Part shown: piece by piece, positions 41,920 through 49,575 of the stretch
How positions within the stretch are numbered: the first letter of the stretch is position 1
Layout of the letters: each line of letters opens with the position of its first letter
DNA from: DATJZG01 sp035499295
GTDB lineage: Bacteria > Myxococcota > Myxococcia > Myxococcales > Anaeromyxobacteraceae
Assembly: GCA_035499295.1 (NCBI GenBank)
Contig: DATJZG010000062.1
Coordinates: 1-56,495, forward strand
DNA length: 56,495 bases
Reading direction: 5' to 3'
Made by a program: the position numbers and the translations under genes
Notes under the pieces: model-generated
What the model saw: only the letters and a program-made list of their open reading frames with translations
What the model was told of the DNA's origin: nothing
The model's database searches: none

Positions 41920-42693
41920 TCAGCCGCCGGCGGCGCGCCCGACCGCTTCCCGCACCGCCGCGGGCGCGTTGGAGATGAGGGCGGCGACCCCGAGCCCGAA
42001 GAGCCGCTCCACCTCCGCCGCGTCGTCCACCGTCCAGACCGCGAGGCGGAGGCCGCGCCCCATCCAGGCGCGCACCCGATCGCCGGTGGCGAGGTCGAGC
42101 GAGGGGTGGAGGGCCGGGGGGCGCAGCAGCCCGGTGGCGAGGGCGGTCCGGAGCTGCCACATCCGGCGCCGGTCGACGAGGAAGCCGGCCGGGATCTCCG
42201 GCGCCGCGAGCCGGAAGGCGGCGAGGAGGCCGGCGCTGAAGCTCGACACCACCACCCGCTCGGCGGCGCGCGCCTGCCTCACCAGGCGCGCCACTGCGAG
42301 CGCGAGAGACGGGTCGGGCAGGCTCGCCGCCTTGAGCTCGACGTTCACCACCGCGGCCGGGAAGTTCGCCAGCACCTCCTCCAGCCGGGGAATGCGCTCG
42401 CCGCGGTACGCCGACCCGCGCCACCCGCCCACGTCGAGCTCGCCGAGCCGCGACAGGGGGGTTCTCGTCACCCGGAGCGAAGGGCCCGCCACCCGGGCCG
42501 TGTCCTCGTCGTGGATGACCACCACCTCCCCGCTGCCGCAGCGCCAGACGTCGAGCTCGAAGCCGTCGGCGCCGCCCCGCATCGCCAGGGCGAAGGCGGC
42601 GAGGGTGTTCTCGGGCGCCTCGGCGCTGGCGCCGCGGTGCCCGAGCACGAGCGGTCTTCCGGCCCGGTGCGGGAATGCGGTGGGCGTCGTCAC
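41920..42693 (-). CDS. Glycerophosphodiester phosphodiesterase
   Basis: A 257-residue enzyme from GTG 42693. The catalytic motifs are 'VLGHRGASAEAPENTLAAF' (His-Arg) and 'GFELDVWRCGSGEVVVIHDE' (Glu-Asp and second His), followed by 'IPRLEEVLANFP' and 'VNVELKA'. All metal and catalytic residues of the GDPD TIM barrel are there. It should release sn-glycerol-3-phosphate from phospholipid-derived diesters. No signal peptide is present, so it is cytoplasmic. It is divergent from tatA by about 45 bp and convergent with the DUF255 gene. Confidence 0.94.
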   Translation of the reverse strand: MTTPTAFPHRAGRPLVLGHRGASAEAPENTLAAFALAMRGGADGFELDVWRCGSGEVVVIHDEDTARVAGPSLRVTRTPLSRLGELDVGGWRGSAYRGERIPRLEEVLANFPAAVVNVELKAASLPDPSLALAVARLVRQARAAERVVVSSFSAGLLAAFRLAAPEIPAGFLVDRRRMWQLRTALATGLLRPPALHPSLDLATGDRVRAWMGRGLRLAVWTVDDAAEVERLFGLGVAALISNAPAAVREAVGRAAGG

Positions 42694-42738
42694 GGGAGCG
42701 GTTGGCGTCTTCGGGTCCCCGAGGGTATGCTACCGCGC

Positions 42739-42984
42739 ATGCGACTCGGCTTCGGCGAGATTCTCGTCATCCTGGTGGTCGTGCTGCTCATCTTCGGGGC
42801 GAACAAGATCCCGCAGCTCGGCGACGCACTGGGGAAGGGAATCAAGAACTTCCGCAACGCCACGCGCGAGGACGACTCCATCGACGTGACGCCCAAGAAG
42901 GCCGGGGGGGAGAAGCTCGGATCGGCGCGGCCGGAGCCGACGGCGCCTGCGACCCCGGTCTCCTCGGAGCGCGAGAAGGTCTAG
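42739..42984 (+). CDS. tatA: Twin-arginine translocase subunit TatA/TatE
   Basis: An 81-residue protein from ATG 42739; GAGGG at 42721 fits it better than ATG 42727. The N-terminal membrane helix is 'EILVILVVVLLIFGANKIPQ', followed by the hinge-amphipathic helix 'LGDALGKGIKNFRNATREDD', the standard TatA signature. The tail is Pro/Ala/Lys-rich. tatC is not in this window, so the other subunits are elsewhere, as often in this group. Its TAG stop overlaps the stop of the convergent gene. Confidence 0.95.
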   Translation: MRLGFGEILVILVVVLLIFGANKIPQLGDALGKGIKNFRNATREDDSIDVTPKKAGGEKLGSARPEPTAPATPVSSEREKV

Positions 42985-43745
42985 CTTTCGCCCGGGGTCC
43001 GGCTCTCGACGAGCCGCTCCGCCATGGCCCGGACGGCGGGGTGGAGCGAACCGTCGCGGGCGATCTCGGCGATCTCGCGGGCGGAGAGGGTCGGCAGGAT
43101 CTGGAGCGCGATCTCCGTCTCCACGAAGGGGTTTCGCGCCAGCGCCAGCCTCACTCCCCTGCGCGTCCGCCAGCGCCGGTCCTCGTAGAGGCAGCGCAGC
43201 GTCTCGGGGCGGACGGGCCGGCGCGAGGCGATGCGCACCGCCAGCGGCTCGGTGAGGAGCGGGTTGCGCAAGAGCTCGCGCACCACCGCCGGCTCGCCTT
43301 CCGCCGCCAGCCGCGCGAGGAAGTCGGGGTCGCGGCGCAGGCGTGCCAGGGCCTTCTTGTGGCCCAGGGTGAGATGCGCCAGCGCCGGGTCGGACTTGTC
43401 GCGCGGCTCCTCGAACGGGCGCTGCGGGCCGGGCGCGAGCAGAAGGCTCGCCACCTGCGGGAGGTCGAGCGCCTGCGCGGCGGCATAGAGGCCCGCCCTC
43501 CACTCGTAGTCGAGTCCGGCGCCCGGGTCGAGGAGGGCCTGGCCCACGGCGGAGAGGGCGGCCCCCCCCTCCGCCCCCCGCTCCATCAGCGCGGCGAGCA
43601 GGAGCGCGGCGCGCTCCGGCCCCAGCCGGGAGAGCCGGCGCCCCGCCGCCCGCGCACGCATGGGGCCCTCCTCCAGCGGTCCCAGCTGCCGCGCGAGCGC
43701 GTCGGCGTCGGCGTAGGGCTTCGGGACCCGGGGCACGGCCGTCAC
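42981..43745 (-). CDS. Helical-repeat protein of unknown function (HEAT-like)
   Basis: A 254-residue protein from GTG 43745, which overlaps the stop of the upstream zinc-ribbon gene (GTGA), so the two are coupled. From about residue 25 to 250 it is all alpha-helical: repeated short amphipathic helices such as 'PERAALLLAALMERG', 'DFLARLAAEGEPAVVRELL', 'PLLTEPLAVRIASRRPVRPE', 'NPFVETEIALQILPTL' and 'HPAVRAMAERLVESR' have the two-helix spacing of HEAT-like or leucine-rich-variant repeats. No enzyme motif is present; a scaffold role is inferred. Its stop shares the palindrome CTAG with the tatA stop. Confidence 0.72.
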   Translation of the reverse strand: MTAVPRVPKPYADADALARQLGPLEEGPMRARAAGRRLSRLGPERAALLLAALMERGAEGGAALSAVGQALLDPGAGLDYEWRAGLYAAAQALDLPQVASLLLAPGPQRPFEEPRDKSDPALAHLTLGHKKALARLRRDPDFLARLAAEGEPAVVRELLRNPLLTEPLAVRIASRRPVRPETLRCLYEDRRWRTRRGVRLALARNPFVETEIALQILPTLSAREIAEIARDGSLHPAVRAMAERLVESRTPGES

Positions 43746-45100
43746 GGACCAGGCGCGGGATCGGCCGTGACTCGGAACGTCACCTCTCCCATGTCCGGTG
43801 GGTAGTCGACGAAGGTCAGGACGAAGGGGAGCTCCTGCCCGGGGGGGAGCTGCCGCGGGGCCCGCAGGGCGAGGACGGTGGCGAGCTTCTCCTGCTCCTC
43901 CCTGGAGACGAGCGCGGCGAGCTCCTCGGGCGTCGGGACGGCGCCGGCGAGCCCCTCGGCCCGGGCCACCACGCGCCCCCCCTGGACCATCTCCCCCCGC
44001 ACCCGCACCCGCCCCACGGGCACGGCGCTCTGGGAGCGGACCTCGCCTCGGACGTACACCAGGGGCCGGCCCGAGGAGGTCAGGTAGTACCCGTTCGACT
44101 TGGCGACCGAGGAGAGCGCCGAGGCGGGGGCCCGGGCGGCCCTCCGGACCAGGTTGAGGACGCTCTCCCCCCGCCAGTAGAGCAGGATGCCGGCGGTGAA
44201 CACGAGCAACAGCGCGAGGGAGAGGGCGTTCATGAGGACGCCGTGGAGGCGGCGCCCGCCGAAGGTGTCGGCCTCGACCGGGCCCGCCTCCTCCCCCCGC
44301 TGCGGGACCGCCTCCGGGGCGGGAGCGGGGGCGGACTTCGGCGCCCGGGGCGCGGGCCCCTTCACCTCGAAGGGCGGCTCCTCGGTGACGAGCGCCACCG
44401 GCTCCCCCCCGGCCTCCGCCGGCTGGGGCGGGGAAAGCTCGTAGTCGAGCCCGTAGCCCACCTCCGGGGCCGGATCCGGGGCGGGGAACTCCTCGCCGAA
44501 CGGCTCCGCCGCCTCCGAGGCCGGCCCCGGGGCGACCGCCAGGTCCCGATCGAGCGGGATGCCGACCGGGGTCCGCTCCTCGAGGGCCAGGCCGAGGTCC
44601 GACTCGTCCGCGACCGGCGGGGGACTCCCGACGAGGAAGCGCGCGCCCGTCTTCTCCAGGTCGGCGAGGCTCGTCACCGGAAGGAACCCGGACTGCGGCG
44701 CCGCCTGCGCTTGGGCGGCGCGCGCGGGCGCCGGCTCCGCCGGGAACGAGAAGGGCGCCGCGGGCGTCTCGAGCCCGAACCCGGGCGGGGTGGGCTCCGG
44801 GGTTCCCGCCCCGGTGGCGAAGCTGGCGAACGGATCGTTGGCGCCGGTCGCCGGCTCCGCCACCGCGGGCGGGGCCGGTGCGGCGAACGGGTCGTCGTGG
44901 CGGGGGATGGGGGGGGGCCTCGCGGGCGCCGCCGCGGGTGGAGAGGGCGGCGCGGGCGGGGCGCTCGCCTCCGGTGTCGCCACCGGGCCCACCGTGAACA
45001 CGTTCTTGCACTTGGCGCAGCGGACCCTCGCTCCCCGGGGTCCCACCTTCTCGTCGGCGACGCGGAAGCGGGCGCGGCAGGACGTGCAGACGACGATCAT
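43742..45100 (-). CDS. MJ0042-type zinc-ribbon membrane protein with DUF3426-like C-terminus
   Basis: A 452-residue protein from ATG 45100 with an AGGTGGGG site upstream. Residues 1-36 are a zinc ribbon with two CxxC knuckles ('VVCTSCRARFRVADEKVG', 'VRCAKCKNVFTV'). A long Pro/Ala/Glu-rich disordered segment with acidic patches runs to about residue 285, one membrane helix spans about 287-309, and a folded periplasmic-like domain (about 330-445) follows with 'YYLTSSGRPLVYVRGEVR' and 'VDYPPDMGEVTFRVT', as in DUF3426. Such proteins are common in myxobacteria; their roles are mostly unknown. It overlaps the helical-repeat gene by 4 bp. Confidence 0.85.
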   Translation of the reverse strand: MIVVCTSCRARFRVADEKVGPRGARVRCAKCKNVFTVGPVATPEASAPPAPPSPPAAAPARPPPIPRHDDPFAAPAPPAVAEPATGANDPFASFATGAGTPEPTPPGFGLETPAAPFSFPAEPAPARAAQAQAAPQSGFLPVTSLADLEKTGARFLVGSPPPVADESDLGLALEERTPVGIPLDRDLAVAPGPASEAAEPFGEEFPAPDPAPEVGYGLDYELSPPQPAEAGGEPVALVTEEPPFEVKGPAPRAPKSAPAPAPEAVPQRGEEAGPVEADTFGGRRLHGVLMNALSLALLLVFTAGILLYWRGESVLNLVRRAARAPASALSSVAKSNGYYLTSSGRPLVYVRGEVRSQSAVPVGRVRVRGEMVQGGRVVARAEGLAGAVPTPEELAALVSREEQEKLATVLALRAPRQLPPGQELPFVLTFVDYPPDMGEVTFRVTADPAPGP

Positions 45101-45269
45101 TGCGCCCCACCTTGCATGTCGGAAACCCGCCCGGAGGGCCTCGTGCCCATTGGGGCCGCTCCGGCTGCACTTCCACACTACACCGGGATCCCCTTGACAC
45201 CAAGGACCGCGCCAACCACAATGCCGCACTGCGGCACAGCGCATCCCTGCGAAAAGACCCGGGGTAAAG

Positions 45270-45860
45270 ATGACCGAGCAGACCACGACGGCCGACGCAG
45301 TCACGGCCGGTCGCGAGCCGAAGGTGATCAAGCGGTACACGAACCGCAAGCTCTACGACACCGTGGAGTCTCGCTACGTCACCCTCGAAGAAATCGCCGA
45401 CATGGTGAAGGCGGGCGCGGAGGTCAAGATCATCGACAACCGCACCAAGGAGGACCTCACGAGCGTCACCCTCGCCCAGATCATCTTCGAGGAGGAGAAG
45501 AAGACCTCCAAGATGAGCCTCCGGACGCTCCGGGACCTCATCCGCCACGGGGGCGAGCGCGCCCAGCAGTTCGTGGAGGAGACCCAGGCCGAGCTCCGGG
45601 ACAAGGTGGAGGGACTGCGGCACGTGGCCGAGCAGCGGGTGCAGACGCTCCTCACCAAGGGGCAGGCCACCGGCGACCGCGCGAAGGACCTGCTCGCGGC
45701 CTCGCAGGAGGCGGTGGGACAGTTCCAGCGCCGGCTCGACGAGCGCGTTCGCACCGCCGTCGAGGGCGTCGCCAACCTCCCCGAGATCCGCAAGGACATG
45801 CAGCAGCTCGTCACCCGGCTGGACGAGCTCGAGCAGCGACTGCGCGAGCTCGAGAAGTAG
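45270..45860 (+). CDS. phaR: Polyhydroxyalkanoate synthesis regulator PhaR-like DNA-binding protein
   Basis: A 196-residue protein from ATG 45270. The N-terminal DNA-binding domain has the hallmark 'VIKRYTNRKLYDTVESRYVT' (residues 19-38), then 'LEEIADMVKAGAEVKIIDNR' and 'TSVTLAQIIFEEEKK'. After residue 85 comes a long amphipathic coiled coil ('LRDKVEGLRHVAEQRVQTLL', 'QLVTRLDELEQRLRELEK'), the part that in PhaR proteins can bind granules or phasins. It probably represses phasin or PHA genes. Nearby on the other strand are a ParA-like ATPase and a coiled-coil protein. Confidence 0.9.
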   Translation: MTEQTTTADAVTAGREPKVIKRYTNRKLYDTVESRYVTLEEIADMVKAGAEVKIIDNRTKEDLTSVTLAQIIFEEEKKTSKMSLRTLRDLIRHGGERAQQFVEETQAELRDKVEGLRHVAEQRVQTLLTKGQATGDRAKDLLAASQEAVGQFQRRLDERVRTAVEGVANLPEIRKDMQQLVTRLDELEQRLRELEK

Positions 45861-45868
45861 GCCGGTTC

Positions 45869-46642
45869 CTAGGACGGCAGTCCCCGCCCCCAGATCTCGT
45901 CGGCCAGGGCCGAGAGGGCCGCCGCCCCGCTCGAGCGCGGCGCGTACTCGAAGACCGTCTGCCCGTGGCTCTGGGCCTCGTCCACCTTCACCGAGAAGCC
46001 GAGCACGGTGCGCGCCAGCTGGCGCGGGAACCGGTCTCGCAGCTTCGCCAGGATCTCGTCGGCGAGCTGGGTCTTGCGGTAGAGGGTGGGGACCACGAGC
46101 GTGAGCTGCGGCGCCCGGCCCAACTCCCGCCGCAGCCGCTCCAGGCTGTCGAGGATCTCCGCGCACCCGTCGAGGGCGAGGTAGGTGAGCGCCACCGGGA
46201 TGACGAGCTCGGTGGCGGCGCGCAGCACGTTCTCGGTGACGAGCGACACCGAGGGCGGCGCGTCGATGAGGATGGCGTCCCAGGCGTCGACCGGGATGGC
46301 CTCGAGCCGGTTGCGGAGCCGGTCGGCCCGGTCCTCCGACGTGGCCACGTCGAGCGGGAAGGTGGCGAGGTCCTTGTTGGCGAGTAGGACCTCGAGTCCG
46401 GGGACGGCGGTGGCCCGCACCGCGGCCCGCAGGGGGAGCGCCGGATCGAGGAGCACCTCGCGGACGGTGGGATGCAGCCCGCGGACGTCGAGGCCGAGCG
46501 CCTTGCCCGCGTGACCCTGCGTGTCGAGGTCGGCGACGAGCACCCTCTTCCCGCGCTCGCGGGCCAGCCACGCAGCGGTGCTCACGCAAAGGGTGGTCTT
46601 GCAGGTCCCGCCCTTCTCGTTCACGAAGGCGATGCGGCGCAT
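45869..46642 (-). CDS. ParA/Soj-family ATPase with variant Walker A motif
   Basis: A 257-residue cytoplasmic ATPase. The deviant Walker A is 'NEKGGTCKTTLCVSTAAWLA': signature Lys and P-loop Lys are present, but the Gly before the P-loop Lys is Cys. Walker A' and switch parts are 'VLVADLDTQGHAGKALGL' and 'WDAILIDAPPSVSLVTEN'; a C-terminal 'VFEYAPRSSGAAALSALADE' is typical of the family. There is no adjacent ParB, so this is an orphan: it may position a protein cluster or granule rather than DNA. It is in a divergent arrangement with an ArsA pair and convergent with phaR. Confidence 0.9.
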   Translation of the reverse strand: MRRIAFVNEKGGTCKTTLCVSTAAWLARERGKRVLVADLDTQGHAGKALGLDVRGLHPTVREVLLDPALPLRAAVRATAVPGLEVLLANKDLATFPLDVATSEDRADRLRNRLEAIPVDAWDAILIDAPPSVSLVTENVLRAATELVIPVALTYLALDGCAEILDSLERLRRELGRAPQLTLVVPTLYRKTQLADEILAKLRDRFPRQLARTVLGFSVKVDEAQSHGQTVFEYAPRSSGAAALSALADEIWGRGLPS

Positions 46643-46657
46643 GTCGGGCCGGGGACC

Positions 46658-47011
46658 CTAGCCGCCGTCCTGGGTGGGCGGGACCTCGCGGTCGGCCCCG
46701 GCGCCGCCGTCGTCCTCGCCCGATTCCTTGCGCGCCAGCCGCGCCGCCAGCCGGTCGATGAGCTCCTCCATCTCCGCCAGCCGCCGCTTCAGATCCTCGA
46801 CGTCCTGGGTCGAGGGCACCTGGGCGGCGTCGAGCGCGGCGCGCAGCCCGCGGTCGAGGCGCTGGCGCGCCTCGCCGGCGGCGGCGAGCATCGCCCGCAG
46901 CGCCGAGGTCCGGTCGCCGGAGAGCAGCTGGGCGACCGCCTTGCCGAACTGCGCCTCGCCGGCGGCGCGCGCCTGTTTCACGATGGGATGGTTGAGGAGC
47001 GAGCGGAGCAT
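46658..47011 (-). CDS. Small coiled-coil protein, possible phasin-like
   Basis: A 117-residue protein from ATG 47011, 15 bp upstream of the ParA-like gene on the same strand, so probably one operon. It is entirely helical: 'HPIVKQARAAGEAQFGKAVA', 'RAMLAAAGEARQRLDRGLRA' and a heptad repeat 'VEDLKRRLAEMEELIDRLAA' near residues 75-95, with an acidic tail. Helical, Ala/Leu-rich short proteins of this type include phasins and the C-terminal coiled coils of granule proteins; the link to PHA is suggested by PhaR nearby, but the sequence alone does not prove it. Confidence 0.7.
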   Translation of the reverse strand: MLRSLLNHPIVKQARAAGEAQFGKAVAQLLSGDRTSALRAMLAAAGEARQRLDRGLRAALDAAQVPSTQDVEDLKRRLAEMEELIDRLAARLARKESGEDDGGAGADREVPPTQDGG

Positions 47012-47051
47012 GTGGACTTCTCGCCCTCCCGACGATAGCTTGTCAAGCTCC

Positions 47052-47978
47052 GTGGACGGCCCGGCACTGCTCGATCGACGTCTGCTCATCGTCACGGGAA
47101 AGGGCGGCGTGGGGAAGTCGACGGTGTCGGCGGCGCTGGCGCTCGTGGCCGCCCGCCGCGGCAAGCGCGTGCTGGTGGCCGAGGTGAACGTGCAGGAGCG
47201 GGTGGCGCCTCTGTTGGGCGCGCCGCCCGCCGGACCGGTGGCCCGGGAGGCGGTCCCCGGCATCTTCACCGTCAACGTCGACCCGCGGCACGCGCTCGAG
47301 GAGTACGGCCTCATGGTGCTCCGCTACCGCGCCCTCTACCAGGCGGTGTTCGAGAACCGCCTGGTGAAGTTCTTCCTGCGGGTCATCCCGGCGCTGCCGG
47401 AGACGCTCATGCTGGGCAAGATCCTCTACGAGGCTCGCGTGCTCGAAGGCGGGCGCCCGCGCTGGGACATGGTGGTGGTCGACGCGCCCGCCACCGGGCA
47501 CGCCGTTCAGCTCTTCCGCGTCCCGGCGGCGCTCCTCGAGACCGTGCCGCGCGGCCCCATGCGCCGCGACGCGGAGTGGATGCAGGCCCTCCTCACCGAC
47601 CCGCAGCGCACGGCGCTCTCCATCGTCTCCCTGCCCGAGGAGATGCCGGTGAGCGAGACCATCGACCTCGACGCCCAGGTGCGGGAGGTGCTGCACATCC
47701 CGCGCGGGCCGCTGTTCTTGAACGCCATGCCGGACGCGCGCTTTCTCCCGGAGGAGCGGGAGGGGTTCGAGGGGCTCCAGCACGCCCCCTCGCCGCTCGG
47801 GCCCGCCGCTCGGGCCGCCCTCCTCCAGGCGGAGCGCGCCGAGCAGGCGGAGCGCCACGCCGCCCGCCTGCGGAGCGCGGTCGACCTGCCCACCGTCACC
47901 CTGCCCCTCCTCGCCCTCGACCGCTGGGGCCGGGAGGCGGTGGAGTGCATCGCCGACACCCTCGAGGTCCACGTTTGA
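47052..47978 (+). CDS. ArsA/Get3-like ATPase (first of a pair)
   Basis: About 308 residues; start GTG 47052 is chosen so that the protein begins shortly before the P-loop, but no good ribosome site is seen and TTG 47040 is also possible. Walker A 'LIVTGKGGVGKSTVSAALAL' has both the signature Lys and the P-loop Lys. 'VLVAEVNVQERVAPLLGA' is the A'-like strand, and 'WDMVVVDAPATGHAVQLFRV' and 'VSLPEEMPVSETIDL' match ArsA/Get3 family ATPases. No arsenic-resistance gene is near, so it probably is not an arsenite pump. It is followed without a gap by a second ArsA-like ATPase. Confidence 0.87.
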   Translation: MDGPALLDRRLLIVTGKGGVGKSTVSAALALVAARRGKRVLVAEVNVQERVAPLLGAPPAGPVAREAVPGIFTVNVDPRHALEEYGLMVLRYRALYQAVFENRLVKFFLRVIPALPETLMLGKILYEARVLEGGRPRWDMVVVDAPATGHAVQLFRVPAALLETVPRGPMRRDAEWMQALLTDPQRTALSIVSLPEEMPVSETIDLDAQVREVLHIPRGPLFLNAMPDARFLPEEREGFEGLQHAPSPLGPAARAALLQAERAEQAERHAARLRSAVDLPTVTLPLLALDRWGREAVECIADTLEVHV

Positions 47979-49111
47979 TGGGTGCGCTCCTCAAGGGCCT
48001 CTCCGAGAAGCGGATCGCGGTGGTGGTGGGGAGCGGGGGAGTCGGCAAGACGACCGTGGCCGCCGCCATCGCCCTGTCGCGGGCCCGCGAAGGGGGCCGG
48101 GCGCTCGTCTGCACCATCGACCCCGCCCGGCGGCTCGCCGCGGCCCTGGGCCTCGCCTCCCTCGGGAACGTGGAGACGCGGGTCCCGGCGGAGGCCTTCG
48201 AGAAGGCCGGCCTGGCCGCCCGGGGCGAGCTCCACGCCATGATGCTCGACGTGAAGCGGACCTGGGACGACCTCATCGCGCGCCACGCGCCGGACGAGGT
48301 GCACCGGGACCGCATCCTGAAGAGCCGCATCTACCAGCAGGTGTCGGGCGCCCTGGCCGGCTCGCAGGAGTACATGGCGATGGAGAAGCTCTACGAGCTC
48401 GCCACCGAGCGCGACTACGACCTGGTGGTGCTCGACACCCCTCCCACCGCGCACGCCCTCGACTTCCTCGAGGCCCCCGACCGCATCCTCGACTTTCTCG
48501 GGAACGACACCGCGCGCCTGTTGCTCGCACCCGCGGTGGGCGCCGGCCGGATCGGGCTCCGGCTCTTCCAGCTCGGCGGGGGTTACGTGGCGAAGACCCT
48601 CTCGCGCTTCACCGGGTCGGACGTGCTCCGCGACGTGGCCGAGTTCATGGAGAACTTCCAGGGCATGTACGAGGGGTTCAAGACGCGGGCGGCGGCGGTG
48701 CGGGGAATGCTCTCCAAGCCCGACGTGGGGTTCGTCCTGGTCTCGAGCCCGAGCCCGCTCTCCATCGACGAGGCGCTCTTCTTCCACGGCCACCTGCGGG
48801 CGCAAGCGATGCCGGTCGCCGGGGTGGTGGCGAACCGCGTCACCCCCGACCTGTGGGAGGCGGACGAGCCCTTGCCGAGCGCCGCCAACCTGGCGGCGGC
48901 GCTCGACGCCGCCAAGGCGGGGCTCGGGGACGGCGAACTCGCCAGGCGGATGGCGCGCACGCTCGCCGAGCACCAGGTGTTCGCGCGCGCCGACGCGCGC
49001 GAGCTCCGCCGCCTGCGGGGCGGGACCACCGGGGCGCACGTCTCGGTGCCGCGGCTCGGGAGCGACGTCCACGACCTCGCCGGCCTGGCCGCCCTCGGCT
49101 CCTGGCTCTGA
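47978..49111 (+). CDS. ArsA/Get3-like ATPase (second of a pair), lacking the signature lysine
   Basis: A 377-residue ATPase; its ATG at 47978 overlaps the previous stop by one base (TGATG). The P-loop is 'AVVVGSGGVGKTTVAAAIAL': Ser replaces the signature Lys of 'GKGGVGKT', while the P-loop Lys is kept. 'CTIDPARRLAAALGL', 'YDLVVLDTPPTAHALDFLEA' and 'LVSSPSPLSIDEALFF' are ArsA/Get3 family elements. In Get3-type dimers the signature Lys reaches into the partner's site, so loss in one subunit fits an asymmetric heterodimer with the first gene product. Role unknown; protein or membrane targeting is one idea. Confidence 0.88.
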   Translation: MGALLKGLSEKRIAVVVGSGGVGKTTVAAAIALSRAREGGRALVCTIDPARRLAAALGLASLGNVETRVPAEAFEKAGLAARGELHAMMLDVKRTWDDLIARHAPDEVHRDRILKSRIYQQVSGALAGSQEYMAMEKLYELATERDYDLVVLDTPPTAHALDFLEAPDRILDFLGNDTARLLLAPAVGAGRIGLRLFQLGGGYVAKTLSRFTGSDVLRDVAEFMENFQGMYEGFKTRAAAVRGMLSKPDVGFVLVSSPSPLSIDEALFFHGHLRAQAMPVAGVVANRVTPDLWEADEPLPSAANLAAALDAAKAGLGDGELARRMARTLAEHQVFARADARELRRLRGGTTGAHVSVPRLGSDVHDLAGLAALGSWL

Positions 49112-49164
49112 GGTCCCCGGGGCGCGTCCTGGCGCCCGCGCCCCGCCCGGCTAGGATGGGCGCC

Positions 49165-49575
49165 ATGGACGTCGTCCGGCTCGAGGTGGAGACGACCGAG
49201 CGCGCCGAGATGGTGGAGGTGACCGCCCAGGTCCGGGCCGCGGTGCGCGCCGCCGGCGTCGCGAGCGGCGTGGCCTGGGTCTACTGCCCCCATACCACCG
49301 CCGGGGTCACCGTCCAGGAGAACGCCGACCCGGACGTGCGGCGCGACCTGCTCCTCGCGCTCGAGAATGCGGTCCCCCTGGCGGCCGCGAAGGGTCGGTA
49401 CCGGCACGGCGAGGGGAACTCGGACGCGCACGTGAAGGCCTCGCTCGTCGGCTCGTCCGCCGCCCTGCTGGTGGAGGGCGGGGCCCCGCTCCTCGGCACC
49501 TGGCAGGGCGTGTTCCTGTGCGAGTTCGACGGCCCGCGCCGGCGGACCCTCCTCGTCAAGGTGGTGGCCGGATGA
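49165..49575 (+). CDS. YjbQ family protein (secondary thiamine-phosphate synthase type)
   Basis: A 136-residue protein from ATG 49165 (ATG 49156 also in frame; AGGA lies closer to the chosen one's ideal distance). Conserved features are 'GVAWVYCPHTTAGVTVQENA', 'DVRRDLLLALENAVP' and 'YRHGEGNSDAHVKASLVGSS', the standard YjbQ/UPF0047 pattern with His and Glu side chains. It is named after weak thiamine-phosphate synthase activity in E. coli, but its main function is uncertain. It overlaps the next gene by ATGA. Confidence 0.93.
   Translation: MDVVRLEVETTERAEMVEVTAQVRAAVRAAGVASGVAWVYCPHTTAGVTVQENADPDVRRDLLLALENAVPLAAAKGRYRHGEGNSDAHVKASLVGSSAALLVEGGAPLLGTWQGVFLCEFDGPRRRTLLVKVVAG

Noticed and set aside
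42981..46589. A 1202-codon open frame on the minus strand
   Set aside because: Only its last 254 codons match a real gene; the rest overlaps the zinc-ribbon, phaR and ParA-like genes in wrong phases and has shadow composition.
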